The notes: generated by a model not told the origin, from the letters alone. Counted from the first letter of the stretch, positions 37,627-47,060 are shown. The stretch is 64,000 nt of DNA from Bacillus pumilus (GCF_003431975.1 NZ_CP027116.1:2728001-2792000), one strand, 5' to 3'. Numbers and translations are program-made.

Positions 37627-39051
37627 TTAATGTGCATTGTACTTTTTCATATTTTTGAACTGATCTAGCAGTTTTTCTTTCTCTCGTTCAAGATCTTCTG
37701 TCGACAGGCTGTCCGCTTGTTCTTTTGCTGGCTGTTCTTTCGTTTCAGTTTCTTTCATCCAGTCAGGCAGCTTCTCTTCACGGACAACTTTTCCTGATCC
37801 ATATGTGCCGCGCTGCTTTTTCTGCTGCGCCCATTCTGTCATTTGCCTGTTCTCTTCTTTGGCAATTTTCATGGCCGCTGCTACGGTTTTAATTTTCTTT
37901 CTCACCCAATGAGCGGCGATTTTTTGCATATATGTTTTCGACAGTTTCATATCTGTTTTCAGTAATGTATAGTAAATCAACACATTCATGACACCTGGCT
38001 CTAGCTTCTGCTCAAGCATAATATCTTCGACAATTCTTAAATCAGCATATGTTGGCTCAATGCCGTCTGCCATATCTTTTAGTAGCTCTCTAGGCGAAAT
38101 ATGATCAAGTTTTTCAATCAATTTGGCATCAGGCGTATTTGCCTCCGGCGATTTTGAAGCATCTTGACGCAAGTGTCTCGGCTGTTTTTGATCAATGAGT
38201 TTTGGCTGCTCGCCTCTATATTCAATCTGATACCAGTCTCTTGCTGCTTTTCTCAGCTCTTCTGTTGAGATCATTTGATCCGAACCGCAGGCACCCGCTA
38301 CAATATTTTGCATTTGAAGCGGGGTGATGCCGTATACAACGGCTAACTTCTTAATGGTTTCTTTCACCTGCTTTGTCAAAGCCTTTCTTGGGATCATCAT
38401 ATCAGACATGCCTGCTAATAATAGATCAAAATCAAAGGATTCATCTGAAAGCGGTGCAGACTGACTTGATCCAACTGTCACATATTCGTAGCCCTCGTCA
38501 AGCGATGATGCCTGATTGATTTCTTCTGTCATCTTGCGCTCTCCTGGCTGCAACACGTGAAACACTTCTTCAAACGATCGGGATATGTTCTTTGCATCAG
38601 CCGGAACTCCTGGATAAGAAAAATAATCACGGAGCTGCATATATTTTGCTTTCTCTACCCGATGATACAAAAGGACATTCAGCATACCGTCTTGAAAAAA
38701 CTCATCCGGCCTCAGCGGTGGCACGAGCTCATATGTAAACAGTCTGCCCTCTTCCGTTTCCTGTTCATATGTGCGGAGTAAGCCGATCGCTTCAAGCTTT
38801 ATGCGCTCCTCAAAAATATCATTTAGATTCGTTTGCAGCATAACCATCAGCTGACGGTGAGGTGCGGGTTTCCCCCACATACGATTTTGTTCCAGCTCTC
38901 CCCACAGCGTCATGTATAAACTGAAAGCGGACATGCCAATAAGCGGCTGATATAAAAGAGTGATGAGCTGTCTATCGATGTCACCGAGCAATGAAGCGCT
39001 TTTGACGACATACGGATCGACGGCTAGCACTTCCTTCCAATGCTCTGTCAT
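37627..39051 (-). CDS. dnaB: Replication initiation and membrane attachment protein DnaB
   Basis: Firmicutes-specific DnaB (not the helicase) that, with DnaD and DnaI, brings the helicase to oriC and anchors the origin to the membrane. 474 residues; N-terminal DDBH1 domain (PLIGMSAFSLYMTLWGEL, about 36-53), then DDBH2 domains near 320-410 (LEPGVMNVLIYYTLLKTDMKLSKTYMQKIAAHW) with the YxxxIxxxW-like motif, then a charged tail. nrdR lies just upstream, as in most Bacillus genomes. Confidence 0.95.
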   Translation of the reverse strand: MTEHWKEVLAVDPYVVKSASLLGDIDRQLITLLYQPLIGMSAFSLYMTLWGELEQNRMWGKPAPHRQLMVMLQTNLNDIFEERIKLEAIGLLRTYEQETEEGRLFTYELVPPLRPDEFFQDGMLNVLLYHRVEKAKYMQLRDYFSYPGVPADAKNISRSFEEVFHVLQPGERKMTEEINQASSLDEGYEYVTVGSSQSAPLSDESFDFDLLLAGMSDMMIPRKALTKQVKETIKKLAVVYGITPLQMQNIVAGACGSDQMISTEELRKAARDWYQIEYRGEQPKLIDQKQPRHLRQDASKSPEANTPDAKLIEKLDHISPRELLKDMADGIEPTYADLRIVEDIMLEQKLEPGVMNVLIYYTLLKTDMKLSKTYMQKIAAHWVRKKIKTVAAAMKIAKEENRQMTEWAQQKKQRGTYGSGKVVREEKLPDWMKETETKEQPAKEQADSLSTEDLEREKEKLLDQFKNMKKYNAH

Positions 39052-39118
39052 ATGCTGATCCTCCCCATGAATTGCAATTGTTTCTATTGTACACCCTTTT
39101 TGCGTTTTACGCTTTACG

Positions 39119-39154
39119 CAGGAAAAAGAGCGTGAAGAATCTTCAGCTCTTTTT
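39119..39154 (-). terminator. Terminator-like hairpin after nrdR
   Basis: Arms AAAAAGAGC and GCTCTTTTT (39123-39154) with inner GAAGA/TTCTTC pairs, then TTTTTCC on the minus strand. It overlaps the nrdR stop and would separate nrdR from dnaB. Confidence 0.8.
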
Positions 39155-39611
39155 AGCGTTCTTTCTTTAATAGATCTTTTAATTCATCAATAAAGACATT
39201 GATATCTTTAAATTGGCGGTAAACTGAGGCAAACCTGACGTAAGACACTTCATCAATTTTTGCCAGCTCGTCCATTACCATTTCACCTACAAGCTCACTT
39301 TTCACTTCTGACATGCCTTGATTACGCAGTTCTTTTTCGATATTAAAGCAGACGTCCTCCAGCTGCTTTAAAGCGACTGGACGCTTTTCGCACGCTTTAA
39401 TGAGTCCTCTCAGCATCTTTTCACGACTGAATTCTTCTCGAATCCCTTCTTTTTTCACTACGATGAGTGGTAATTCTTCTAATTTCTCAAACGTCGTAAA
39501 GCGATATTGACAGCTTTCGCACTCTCTTCTACGACGAATGGATTTCCCTTCATCTACTGGTCTTGAATCAAGCACCCTTGTGCCAAGGTGCTGACATGTG
39601 GGACATTTCAT
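39153..39611 (-). CDS. nrdR: Transcriptional repressor of ribonucleotide reductases NrdR
   Basis: 152 residues. N-terminal zinc ribbon [17 protein letters not shown] ... CESCQYRF (cysteines 3, 6, 31, 34) binds DNA (NrdR boxes). The ATP-cone at about 49-139 ([20 protein letters not shown]) senses dATP/ATP. It follows an unnamed ORF by four bases and probably shares its transcript. Also called ytcG. Confidence 0.97.
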   Translation of the reverse strand: MKCPTCQHLGTRVLDSRPVDEGKSIRRRRECESCQYRFTTFEKLEELPLIVVKKEGIREEFSREKMLRGLIKACEKRPVALKQLEDVCFNIEKELRNQGMSEVKSELVGEMVMDELAKIDEVSYVRFASVYRQFKDINVFIDELKDLLKKER

Positions 39612-39615
39612 TTCA

Positions 39616-40002
39616 TCAGCTCCGATCTATTCTTGGAAGTTGTTTGTCTAGTTCATCATAAAGGGACAAAACGACCTTTTGACTATGGCCAAAATCTGTT
39701 GGCAGGGCCGTTTCTGTTGTCACATTAAAATCGACAGCTGTTTCAAAAGGACGAATTGAAATGACAGTCGCCACGAGAAAGGCTTTTTTCTGCATTCTAA
39801 TGTTTGCGCTGATTTCACCTCGTTCTGCTGAAACAGATGTCACTTGATAGGAATCGTTTCGGGAAAGAATGGCTTCCACCGCTTGTAAAGCCTGTGCATT
39901 TGTCGATTTGTAGTAATGGCTTTTCAGTTCTGACACTGGATGCTCGTCAGATGTTTCTGTATGGTTTGACATGAACCGTTTGAACTTTTGCCCTAAAGTC
40001 AT
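39616..40002 (-). CDS. Conserved hypothetical cytosolic protein
   Basis: 128 residues, no signal peptide or membrane span, not recognised. Charged N-terminus ([17 protein letters not shown]), then a mixed alpha/beta domain with [56 protein letters not shown] and a C-terminal helix [14 protein letters not shown]. The layout is reminiscent of small DUF1499-like beta-rich cytosolic proteins, a weak resemblance only. AAAGGGG ribosome site. It lies four bases upstream of nrdR, suggesting co-transcription; I do not recall it at this place in B. subtilis. Confidence 0.75.
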   Translation of the reverse strand: MTLGQKFKRFMSNHTETSDEHPVSELKSHYYKSTNAQALQAVEAILSRNDSYQVTSVSAERGEISANIRMQKKAFLVATVISIRPFETAVDFNVTTETALPTDFGHSQKVVLSLYDELDKQLPRIDRS

Positions 40003-40043
40003 ATACGTATCCCCTTTGCCATAATGCCTCTTCTTTATTTTAT

Positions 40044-40074
40044 AAAAAAAACCTTTGTTTTCCTAGAACAAAAG
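40044..40074 (-). terminator. Terminator-like hairpin before the nrdR unit
   Basis: Stem CTTTTGTT / AACAAAGG (40052-40074), then eight T residues on the minus strand. It is the second terminator between speD and the next gene, only 42 bases upstream of that gene's start. Confidence 0.7.
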
Positions 40075-40115
40075 TATAGGCAAGTTGGGGAATGTTGGAT
40101 TTGTTCGTCAAACAA

Positions 40116-40166
40116 ATATAAAAAGGAGCATAACACAAAGGCATTTCCATGCTTTTGGCCAGCTCC
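40116..40166 (-). terminator. Terminator of speD
   Basis: Nested hairpin GGAGC / GCTCC (40125-40166) with inner AAAGCAT/ATGCCTTT, followed by TTTTTATATTT on the minus strand, 21 bases after the speD stop. Confidence 0.65.
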
Positions 40167-40186
40167 CATTGCGATCTTTTTTATGT

Positions 40187-40570
40187 TTACAGTGCTTTGG
40201 CTTGTGCCTGTTTGACTTGCACAGGTCCCATGCCTCGAGGAATTTCAATGTTTTCTCTTGTTTCAGCACCTAATTCATCTCCGATATGATCTGCTGCGAT
40301 ATTCGGATCTAGGTCGCCGCAAGTATAAACATCTATGCTCGCATAACCATGTTCAGGAAAGCTGTGAATTGTCAAATGAGATTCAGAAATAATGACAACT
40401 CCACTTACTCCTTGAGGTGCAAATTTGTGAAAAGCAACCTCTCTTACTTCAGCTCCTGATTTCAAAGCTGCATTTACAAACGTTTTTTCAATAAAATCCA
40501 TGTCGTTCAGTTTATCACAGTCGCATCCCCATAGCTCGGAGATAACGTGACGTCCGATTGTTTCCATCAT
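40187..40570 (-). CDS. speD: S-adenosylmethionine decarboxylase proenzyme
   Basis: Makes decarboxylated SAM, the aminopropyl donor for spermidine. 127 residues, the short prokaryotic class 1B form. Self-cleavage at the Glu-Ser bond in [11 protein letters not shown] (about 61-70) makes the pyruvoyl cofactor from Ser64; His69 and the Cys in DVYTCGD (about 84) are the processing residues. Starts M-M-E-T-I-G; a GGGGGG site lies just upstream and either Met could initiate. It has its own promoter and an unusually long leader. Confidence 0.96.
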   Translation of the reverse strand: MMETIGRHVISELWGCDCDKLNDMDFIEKTFVNAALKSGAEVREVAFHKFAPQGVSGVVIISESHLTIHSFPEHGYASIDVYTCGDLDPNIAADHIGDELGAETRENIEIPRGMGPVQVKQAQAKAL

Positions 40571-40706
40571 GGACCCCCCTTAAACAAGAATGAAAGAGTG
40601 AAGTTCTAAGCAGCCGGACCGGACATATACCACGGGGGAAAGTTAGTCCAAAGAGGTCCTAACCCTTTAAGTATACCCGAATGAGTCTGCGAACAAGAAG
40701 TTCACG
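40571..40706 (-). promoter_or_regulatory. Long structured 5' leader of speD
   Basis: About 135 untranslated bases between promoter and ATG. Visible pairs are GTGAAC/GTTCGC, GTTAG...CTAAC with inner CC/GG, and GGACC against a later GGTCC as an alternative. A CCCCC block (40634-40638) could pair with the GGGGGG ribosome site (40574-40579). No attenuator T-tract. This suggests translational control, perhaps by polyamine or SAM; inference only. Confidence 0.45.
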
Positions 40707-40712
40707 AAAAAT

Positions 40713-40741
40713 AGTATACTTTGTTTAGGCCCATTTTGCAA
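40713..40741 (-). promoter_or_regulatory. SigA promoter of speD
   Basis: TTGCAA (40736-40741) and TATACT (40713-40718) with a 17-base spacer on the minus strand, in the gap after gapB. Confidence 0.8.
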
Positions 40742-40801
40742 GCTGTGTTTTTAGTGGGATTTTCTCTCATTTCTTGAAAAGGGACGTTCATCTTCTTCAT
40801 T

Positions 40802-41824
40802 TCAAACAGCAGAAAGCTCTTTCATCTGCGAACCGACAAACTTTACAAGATCCACTACTCTGCATGAATAACCCCATTCATTGTCATACCATGCAAGAAC
40901 TTTCACTTTTCTATCTTCCATCACCATTGTGGTCAGTCCATCCACGACAGCTGAATAAGGGTTCGTGTTAAAGTCTGTCGAAACAAGTGGTTCATCCGTG
41001 TAATCTAAAATACCGGCTAGGGATGTTTTTGATGCATTTGAGAAGGCTGCATTTACTTCCTCTGCTGTTACATCTGTTTTCAAGTCGACCACAAGGTCAA
41101 CCATCGATACATTGGAAACTGGCACGCGCAGCGCAAGTCCATGCAATTTTCCTTTCATGTGCGGCAGCACTAAAGAAAGCGCTTTAGCGGCACCCGTCGT
41201 AGTTGGAATGATGGACTGAGCGCATGCTCTTGCCCGGCGCAAATCCTTATGCGGGTTGTCGATGTTTTTTTGATCATTTGTATACGCATGAACCGTTGTC
41301 ATTAAACCGTTGTCGATGCCGAATTCATCATCTAACAGTTTGACAACTGGCGCTAAACAGTTTGTTGTACAAGATGCGTTTGAAATAATGACGTGCTTTT
41401 CAGGATCAAGATCATCCTCATTGACACCCATCACAATCGTAATGTCTTCATTTTTACCTGGAGCTGTGAGTACGACCTTTTTCGCTCCGGCATCTATATG
41501 GCCCATCGCTTGATCTTTTGAATTAAATTTTCCAGTTGCTTCTATGACGATATCAATCCCAAGCTCTTCCCATGGAAGCTGCTTTGGGTCTCTGTTATTG
41601 AGCAAAAGCACTCTTTTTCCATTTACAATCAGTGCGTCATCTTCTGCTGTCACATCGCATTCGTAACGTCCATGATTTGTGTCATATTTAATTAAATGTG
41701 CTAGCGTTTCGGCAGGATAGCTTGCGTTCACCGCTACAATTTGAATTTGATCATCAAGCATTGCTTTTCTGAAGACCATGCGTCCAATTCTGCCAAACCC
41801 ATTGATCGCTGCTTTTACCTTCAT
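40802..41824 (-). CDS. gapB: Glyceraldehyde-3-phosphate dehydrogenase, gluconeogenic (NADP-preferring)
   Basis: Runs the GAPDH step in the gluconeogenic direction. 340 residues; Rossmann motif NGFGRIGRMVFR, active-site SNASCTTNCLAPV with the catalytic Cys near 154, TTTGAAKAL, and WYDNEWGYSCR near the end. Closest to B. subtilis GapB rather than GapA (no adjacent cggR; MKVKAAINGF start). ATG with AGAGGAG about ten bases upstream. gapB-speD adjacency is also that of B. subtilis. In B. subtilis CcpN represses gapB on glucose. Confidence 0.95.
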   Translation of the reverse strand: MKVKAAINGFGRIGRMVFRKAMLDDQIQIVAVNASYPAETLAHLIKYDTNHGRYECDVTAEDDALIVNGKRVLLLNNRDPKQLPWEELGIDIVIEATGKFNSKDQAMGHIDAGAKKVVLTAPGKNEDITIVMGVNEDDLDPEKHVIISNASCTTNCLAPVVKLLDDEFGIDNGLMTTVHAYTNDQKNIDNPHKDLRRARACAQSIIPTTTGAAKALSLVLPHMKGKLHGLALRVPVSNVSMVDLVVDLKTDVTAEEVNAAFSNASKTSLAGILDYTDEPLVSTDFNTNPYSAVVDGLTTMVMEDRKVKVLAWYDNEWGYSCRVVDLVKFVGSQMKELSAV

Positions 41825-41878
41825 GAACAGGTCACTCCTCTATTATGTGTTATACTCAATAAATTTATTTATGAAATT

Positions 41879-41884
41879 AGTATA
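41879..41884 (-). promoter_or_regulatory. Candidate -10 of the gapB promoter
   Basis: TATACT on the minus strand 55 bases upstream of the ATG, preceded by TGA. The -35 position (TGGCAA at 17 bases) is weak. CcpN sites overlap the gapB promoter in B. subtilis; I could not identify them here. Confidence 0.45.
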
Positions 41885-41969
41885 TCACATTAGAATGTAA
41901 TTGCCAGTATATAAACGTATATTTTCTAAAAAGGGCTGTTCCTTTCAAGAGAAATAAGAAAAAAGCATA

Positions 41970-41998
41970 AAAAAAGAAGAGTACGTGTATGTACTCTT
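41970..41998 (-). terminator. Terminator of the polA-mutM-ytaF-coaE unit
   Basis: Perfect eight-base-pair stem AAGAGTAC / GTACTCTT (41977-41998), then CTTTTTTTAT on the minus strand; overlaps the coaE stop. Confidence 0.88.
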
Positions 41999-42602
41999 AC
42001 TTATCTGTATGTTCCCATTCGTTTAATATGTTCTGCAATTGCTTTCTAATAAAAGCGAGATCTTGAGTGTTTTCTATCACTCGGTCTGCTTTTTCACATT
42101 TCTCTTCAAGGGGCTGCTGTGAGTGAATCCGGTTCAGCGCTTCTTCCTTGCTGAGGTCGTTTCGATTCATGAGACGTGATAGCTGTAATTCTGGTGTTGT
42201 ATACACCACAATGATCCGGTCGACGAGACTTTCCAGCTGACTTTCAAATAAAAGCGGAATATCAAGGACAACGAATGTTTCTTGGCTGTCGATCCCTTCA
42301 TCACGCTGCTTGAGCATTTCTTTTCGCACTTCTGGATGAACGATCGCATTCAGCTGCTTTCTTTTCTCTTCATCAGAAAAAATAATGGCTCCAAGCTGCT
42401 GCCGGTTCAGCTCTCCATTTGGCAGGAGGACATCTTCACCGAAGGCTTGAACGATGTGATAAAGGGCGGGTGTTCCTTTGGCTACCGCTTCTTTCGCAAT
42501 CACATCTGCGTCCACAACCCGGATGCCCTGTTCTTTTATCATCTGCGAGACGGTGCTTTTTCCACTAGCAATCCCGCCTGTTAATCCAATGACAAGCGTC
42601 AA
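41997..42602 (-). CDS. coaE: Dephospho-CoA kinase
   Basis: Last step of coenzyme A synthesis. 201 residues from a TTG start at 42600-42602, which reads [10 protein letters not shown] and has AAAGGAGG seven bases upstream; a longer frame exists but overlaps ytaF. P-loop [12 protein letters not shown] (6-17), [10 protein letters not shown], and IPLLFES with the lid IRKQL helix following. It starts 14 bases after ytaF. Also named ytaG. Confidence 0.95.
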   Translation of the reverse strand: MTLVIGLTGGIASGKSTVSQMIKEQGIRVVDADVIAKEAVAKGTPALYHIVQAFGEDVLLPNGELNRQQLGAIIFSDEEKRKQLNAIVHPEVRKEMLKQRDEGIDSQETFVVLDIPLLFESQLESLVDRIIVVYTTPELQLSRLMNRNDLSKEEALNRIHSQQPLEEKCEKADRVIENTQDLAFIRKQLQNILNEWEHTDK

Positions 42603-42616
42603 TTGATTTCCTCCTT

Positions 42617-43249
42617 TTACAGCTTCCAAACCCCAATTAATATGAGTAAAAGCCCTGGTAAACATGCGAGCTTATCGATCCAGCGCCAATTTGCCAAGTA
42701 ATGACCGGCACGCAGCCCGATACACACAAAAAGCGAGCTCATCACTGCCACGGTGATACTCATGACAATTGGTGAAAAGCCTAAAATAGCTGCGCCAATC
42801 CCTGCGCCAAATGCATCAATGGATAAAGCAATTCCAAGAAGCACGGCTTCTATTCCATTGATCGTCCCAGAACGGTCAATATCAGCACTTGTCGGCTTTC
42901 GTAAAATGTGAATCACAAGCCCAAGCGATTGTACTTCCACATTGAGCAATGTTTTCTCATGAAGAAGCAAATCACGCTCTTTCGCTGGTTTGTAAAATTG
43001 ATACAGGACCCAAAGGCCAATAGCAATTAAAATGCCTCCACCCAGTTTATCGGTCACTGAGACAGGAAGAAATGTCGTCAGCAGGCTGCCAATTAGCATA
43101 GAAATGAGCAGCACAATCCCTGAGCAGCATGCAATAATGACGATGGCTTTAAATGGGATTCTCATTTTGCGAAGCCCATACGTAAAACCTACAGAAAAGC
43201 TGTCGATGCTGACTGCAATAGCTAAAAACAGGAGCGAAATCGAAATCAT
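42617..43249 (-). CDS. ytaF: MntP-like sporulation membrane protein YtaF
   Basis: 210 residues, six predicted spans in two repeats: [30 protein letters not shown] (about 3-32) and [26 protein letters not shown] (about 130-156). Each repeat carries the conserved Asp (SIDSF, SIDAF) of the MntP/LysE cation exporter fold. B. subtilis YtaF is called a sporulation membrane protein; the transported ion is unknown. It is separated from mutM by 171 bases with a strong hairpin, so it may have a second promoter. Confidence 0.88.
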   Translation of the reverse strand: MISISLLFLAIAVSIDSFSVGFTYGLRKMRIPFKAIVIIACCSGIVLLISMLIGSLLTTFLPVSVTDKLGGGILIAIGLWVLYQFYKPAKERDLLLHEKTLLNVEVQSLGLVIHILRKPTSADIDRSGTINGIEAVLLGIALSIDAFGAGIGAAILGFSPIVMSITVAVMSSLFVCIGLRAGHYLANWRWIDKLACLPGLLLILIGVWKL

Positions 43250-43286
43250 ACCTGAACTCTTCCTTTCTGTTCATGCAACGATGATC

Positions 43287-43314
43287 AAGAGTCTCTAGGC
43301 GTCCTTAGACTCTT
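43287..43314 (-). other. Stable hairpin in the mutM-ytaF gap
   Basis: AAGAGTCTA-AGG / CC-TAGAGACTCTT type stem of 10 or more pairs, 38 bases before the ytaF ATG. No T-tract on either strand, so a processing or leader structure rather than a terminator. The remaining gap (43315-43420) shows nothing further. Confidence 0.45.
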
Positions 43315-43420
43315 CTTCACTATATGAAGAGCAGGTGGGCTGTGTGTCAGTCTACACCTTGCTGAAAATGATTGTTTTTTATCGTATGCATATCAAAAAG
43401 GAAGCATGCTGATGTAAGCT

Positions 43421-44254
43421 TTATTGAGGACGTTTTTGGCAACTCACACAAAAGTGGGTGCCGCGCCCTCCGACCACTGTTTTCTCAATGATGCTTCCGC
43501 ACGTTTGGCAGGGCTCTCCCCGGCGGTCATAAACAAGAAGCTGTAGCTGAAATGTCCCAATATCCCCTTGTGAATTGATATAAGAACGAATCGTGCTTCC
43601 TCCCGCATCTACCGCTACTTGAAGCGTATCGATAATCTGCTTGTGAAGCACTTTACATGATTCCAGGCTGAGCTGATTCGCTTTCGTTTCTGGATGAATG
43701 CCTGATTTAAACAGGACCTCATCTACGTAAATATTACCAAGCCCTACGACAACCTTTTGATCGAGTAACGCTGTTTTGACCACGCGGGATGTTTTTTTCA
43801 ATTGCTCCCATAAGTACTCAGGAGTGAACTGTTCCGCAAAAGGCTCATATCCCAACTGTGAAAGCGGGAGTTCTTTTTCCTCTTCACCCGGCTGAAATAA
43901 ATGCATCGTGCCAAATTTCCTCACATCATGGTACCGAAGCTCAGTCCCATCTGTAAATGTAAAAACGACGTGTACGTGTTTATCATAAGGCTCATCCGCT
44001 CCATGTACACGGTATTTCCCTTCCATCCTTAAATGGGAGACCATCACGTAATGGTCTAAATGAAAGAGAAGGAATTTCCCTCTTCTTTCAATGGTTTGTA
44101 TGGTTTCTCCTACCATCATTCTTGCGAACTCTTCCGGCTCCCCAGGACGTTTGATGATATTTGGCCATTTGATATCGACCGTTTCAATCGTCTTTCCTTC
44201 GACTAACCGCTTGAGAGTGCGCCGGACGGTTTCAACTTCTGGTAATTCCGGCAT
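43421..44254 (-). CDS. mutM: Formamidopyrimidine-DNA glycosylase (8-oxoguanine repair)
   Basis: Removes 8-oxoguanine and FaPy and nicks by beta/delta elimination. 277 residues. N-terminal PELPEVETVRR with catalytic Pro2 and Glu3; helix-two-turn-helix GLGNIYVDEVLFKSGIHP near 170; zinc finger C-x2-C-x16-C-x2-C (CQTCGSIIEK ... FCVSCQ) at the C-terminus. It follows polA by 28 bases, linking repair synthesis and lesion removal. Confidence 0.97.
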   Translation of the reverse strand: MPELPEVETVRRTLKRLVEGKTIETVDIKWPNIIKRPGEPEEFARMMVGETIQTIERRGKFLLFHLDHYVMVSHLRMEGKYRVHGADEPYDKHVHVVFTFTDGTELRYHDVRKFGTMHLFQPGEEEKELPLSQLGYEPFAEQFTPEYLWEQLKKTSRVVKTALLDQKVVVGLGNIYVDEVLFKSGIHPETKANQLSLESCKVLHKQIIDTLQVAVDAGGSTIRSYINSQGDIGTFQLQLLVYDRRGEPCQTCGSIIEKTVVGGRGTHFCVSCQKRPQ

Positions 44255-44282
44255 GCTCCTCGCTCCTTTTTCTCTCTATTAT

Positions 44283-46922
44283 TTATTTCGCATCGTACCA
44301 AGATGGACCTGAAGCAAAATCAACTTTTAACGGTACATCAAGCTGAAGTGCGTTTTCCATCACTTCAGGAACAATCTTTTCAAGAATGGCGATTTCCTCT
44401 TTCGGGGCTTCGAAGATCAATTCATCGTGCACCTGTAATAAAAGATTTGCCTGAAGGTTTTCTTCTTTAAGTCTTCGTGCCATATCAATCATGGCTTTTT
44501 TTATAATATCTGCCGCACTGCCTTGGATTGGTGTGTTCATGGCTGTTCGTTCTGCAAAGCTTTTGATATTAAAATTACGGCTTGTGATATCCGGGATATA
44601 TCGTCTGCGTTTAAGAAGCGTCGTGACGTAGCCTTTTTGTTTCGCTTCCTGAACGATTTCTTCCATATAGGTTTGCACGCCTTTGAAGCTTGTTAAATAG
44701 CGCTCGATAAATGCGGCTGCTTCTTTTCTTGTAATTCCAAGGTTTTGAGAAAGTCCATAGTCGCTGATTCCATATACGATACCGAAGTTTACAGCCTTGG
44801 CCTGCCTTCTCATAGAAGAAGTCACTTCTTCTTCAGAGACATGGAACACGTCCATCGCTGTTTTCGTGTGAATGTCCATGTCTTGAGTAAACGCTTCGAT
44901 CAAGTTCTCATCTTGTGAAATATGAGCGAGTACACGCAGCTCGATTTGTGAATAGTCTGCTGCAAACATAAGCCAGCCTTCTTTTGAAGGAACAAAAGCT
45001 TGGCGAATCTTCCGCCCTTCTTCTAAACGAATCGGGATGTTTTGAAGGTTTGGATCTGTTGAGCTTAATCTTCCTGTTTGCGTGAGTGCTTGATTAAACC
45101 TTGTATGAACTTTATGCGTATCCTTGCGTGTTACTTTCATTAATCCTTCCACATAGGTCGATTGCAGCTTTCCAATTTGCCTGTAGTGCAGAATGGACCG
45201 AATGATTTCATGCTTGTCTTCCAGCTTTTCAAGAACATCTGCAGACGTTGAGTAGCCTGTTTTTGTCTTCTTGATAATCGGCAGACCTAATTTTTCAAAT
45301 AGGATCACCCCAAGCTGTTTAGGAGAATTGATGTTAAACGTTTCTCCTGCTAAACGGTGAATGGTTTCTTCGTATTCTTTGAGCTTCTTCGTTAATTCTT
45401 CACCCATCTTCTCTAGGCGCTCAATATCTACCTTTACGCCAAGAGATTCCATTTCGCCTAGAATGAGTGCTAGCGGCAGCTCTAAATCTTCATATAGTTC
45501 ATGCTGATCATTTTTTTCTAATGCTTCTAGTGTTAAATCATGCAAGGCTGAGATCGCCGCTGCTTTTCGTCCAAGATGTTCTTTCAGCTCATCTTCAGGT
45601 GGAACCGCCTGCTTTGCTCCTTTTCCGTATACTTTTTCATCAGATAGAGCGATATTCAGACCATATTCCTTCGCCACACTTGCGACGTCCTCATAGGATT
45701 TCTGCGGGTTGACGACATAGGAAGCGAGCAGGACATCGTTATCCACACCTTTTAAATCGACACCATGCCATCTGAGGGCGACCACTGCTCTTTTTGAATC
45801 AAAGACCCATTTTTTCTTCGTCTCATCCTGTACCCAACCCTTAAATGCTTCTGATTGAAGCGCATCTTCTTTCGTGATAAAAAACGCACCGTTTTCATTA
45901 TGGATCGCAAAACCGATTAAATCAGCTTCGTGATAATTATCTCCAAGCTGTTCTACCACAAGGGCCGCATGATCTGTCAGCATGTCGTCTGTTACATCTG
46001 TCATTTTTTTCACTTCTAGCGCTTCAACTTCGACCGGTTCCCCTGTTTCTGGTGCTTCTCCTAGACGCTCTAGCAGCGTCTGAAAGCCCAATTCTTTGTA
46101 AAGAGAAATCACTTGATCCATGTGAGGGCCTTCATATGCGAGATCTTTGCTCGACACATCAATAGGTGCTTCTAAGAGAATCGTTGCCAGCTGTTTACTC
46201 ATGACGGCTTGGTCTTTATATTCTTCAAGCTTTTCCTTGAGCTTCTTGCCACTCACTTCATCAATATGTTCAAGCAGGTTCTCAACCGTTTCAAACTGCT
46301 TTAACAATTTAATCGCTGTTTTTTCACCTACACCCGGCACACCAGGGATATTATCTGAGGAATCTCCCATCAGCCCTTTCATATCAATGATTTGATCTGG
46401 ACGCAGACCGTATTTCTCTACAATATGAGCAGGTGTATAATATTCTACTTCTGTAATCCCTTTTTTCGTAATTGCTACCGTCGTATGATCTGTTGAAAGC
46501 TGTGTTAAGTCCTTATCTCCTGAGAAAATTTTGACTTCAAAGCCGGCTTTTTCTGCCTCGACAGCCAATGTACCGATAATATCATCTGCCTCGTACTGAG
46601 GAAGCTCGTACCTTTTCACCTGATAGGCATCTAATAATTCACGGATGAACGGCATTTGTTCTGAAAGCTCTGGCGGGGTTTTTTGTCTTCCCCCTTTATA
46701 TTCTTTAAATGTCTCGTGGCGGAACGTTGTTTTTCCCGCATCAAATGCGACGAGCATATGGGTTGGCTTCTCGTCCTCCAGCATCTTCATTAAGATCATC
46801 GCAAAGCCATAAATGGCATTTGTATGTACGCCTTTATCATTTGATAATAGCGGCAAAGCAAAAAAAGCTCGATAAGCGAGACTGTTTCCATCCACTAGCA
46901 CTAATTTCTTTTTATCTGTCAT
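44283..46922 (-). CDS. polA: DNA polymerase I
   Basis: Gap filling, Okazaki fragment maturation and repair. 879 residues. 5'-3' exonuclease at 1-~300 (LVDGNSLAYRAFFALP; SGDKDLTQLS; MGDSSDNIPGVPGVGEKTA). The 3'-5' exonuclease-like domain (~305-470) lacks the DxE and other acidic catalytic residues, as in other Bacillus PolA. The polymerase domain has motif A DYSQIELRVLAHIS, motif B RRQAKAVNFGIVYG, and motif C LLQVHDELIFE. ATG with ATGGAGG upstream. Head gene of polA-mutM-ytaF-coaE. Confidence 0.98.
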   Translation of the reverse strand: MTDKKKLVLVDGNSLAYRAFFALPLLSNDKGVHTNAIYGFAMILMKMLEDEKPTHMLVAFDAGKTTFRHETFKEYKGGRQKTPPELSEQMPFIRELLDAYQVKRYELPQYEADDIIGTLAVEAEKAGFEVKIFSGDKDLTQLSTDHTTVAITKKGITEVEYYTPAHIVEKYGLRPDQIIDMKGLMGDSSDNIPGVPGVGEKTAIKLLKQFETVENLLEHIDEVSGKKLKEKLEEYKDQAVMSKQLATILLEAPIDVSSKDLAYEGPHMDQVISLYKELGFQTLLERLGEAPETGEPVEVEALEVKKMTDVTDDMLTDHAALVVEQLGDNYHEADLIGFAIHNENGAFFITKEDALQSEAFKGWVQDETKKKWVFDSKRAVVALRWHGVDLKGVDNDVLLASYVVNPQKSYEDVASVAKEYGLNIALSDEKVYGKGAKQAVPPEDELKEHLGRKAAAISALHDLTLEALEKNDQHELYEDLELPLALILGEMESLGVKVDIERLEKMGEELTKKLKEYEETIHRLAGETFNINSPKQLGVILFEKLGLPIIKKTKTGYSTSADVLEKLEDKHEIIRSILHYRQIGKLQSTYVEGLMKVTRKDTHKVHTRFNQALTQTGRLSSTDPNLQNIPIRLEEGRKIRQAFVPSKEGWLMFAADYSQIELRVLAHISQDENLIEAFTQDMDIHTKTAMDVFHVSEEEVTSSMRRQAKAVNFGIVYGISDYGLSQNLGITRKEAAAFIERYLTSFKGVQTYMEEIVQEAKQKGYVTTLLKRRRYIPDITSRNFNIKSFAERTAMNTPIQGSAADIIKKAMIDMARRLKEENLQANLLLQVHDELIFEAPKEEIAILEKIVPEVMENALQLDVPLKVDFASGPSWYDAK

Positions 46923-47025
46923 ATTTTTAATCCTCCATCGGCTGTGCGATCTCAGCCGTCTCTTTCACACATTGTATGTTCATTTTATCAAAGTTTATTT
47001 TGAAAAGAAAATAGTCGAACCTGCA

Positions 47026-47060
47026 TAAAAAAGGGACGAAAACAACAAGTGTTTTCGTCC
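47026..47060 (-). terminator. Terminator between phoR and polA
   Basis: Ten-base-pair perfect stem GGACGAAAAC / GTTTTCGTCC (47034-47060), then CTTTTTTATG on the minus strand. It sits 118 bases after the phoR stop, leaving room for a small transcript. Confidence 0.88.
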
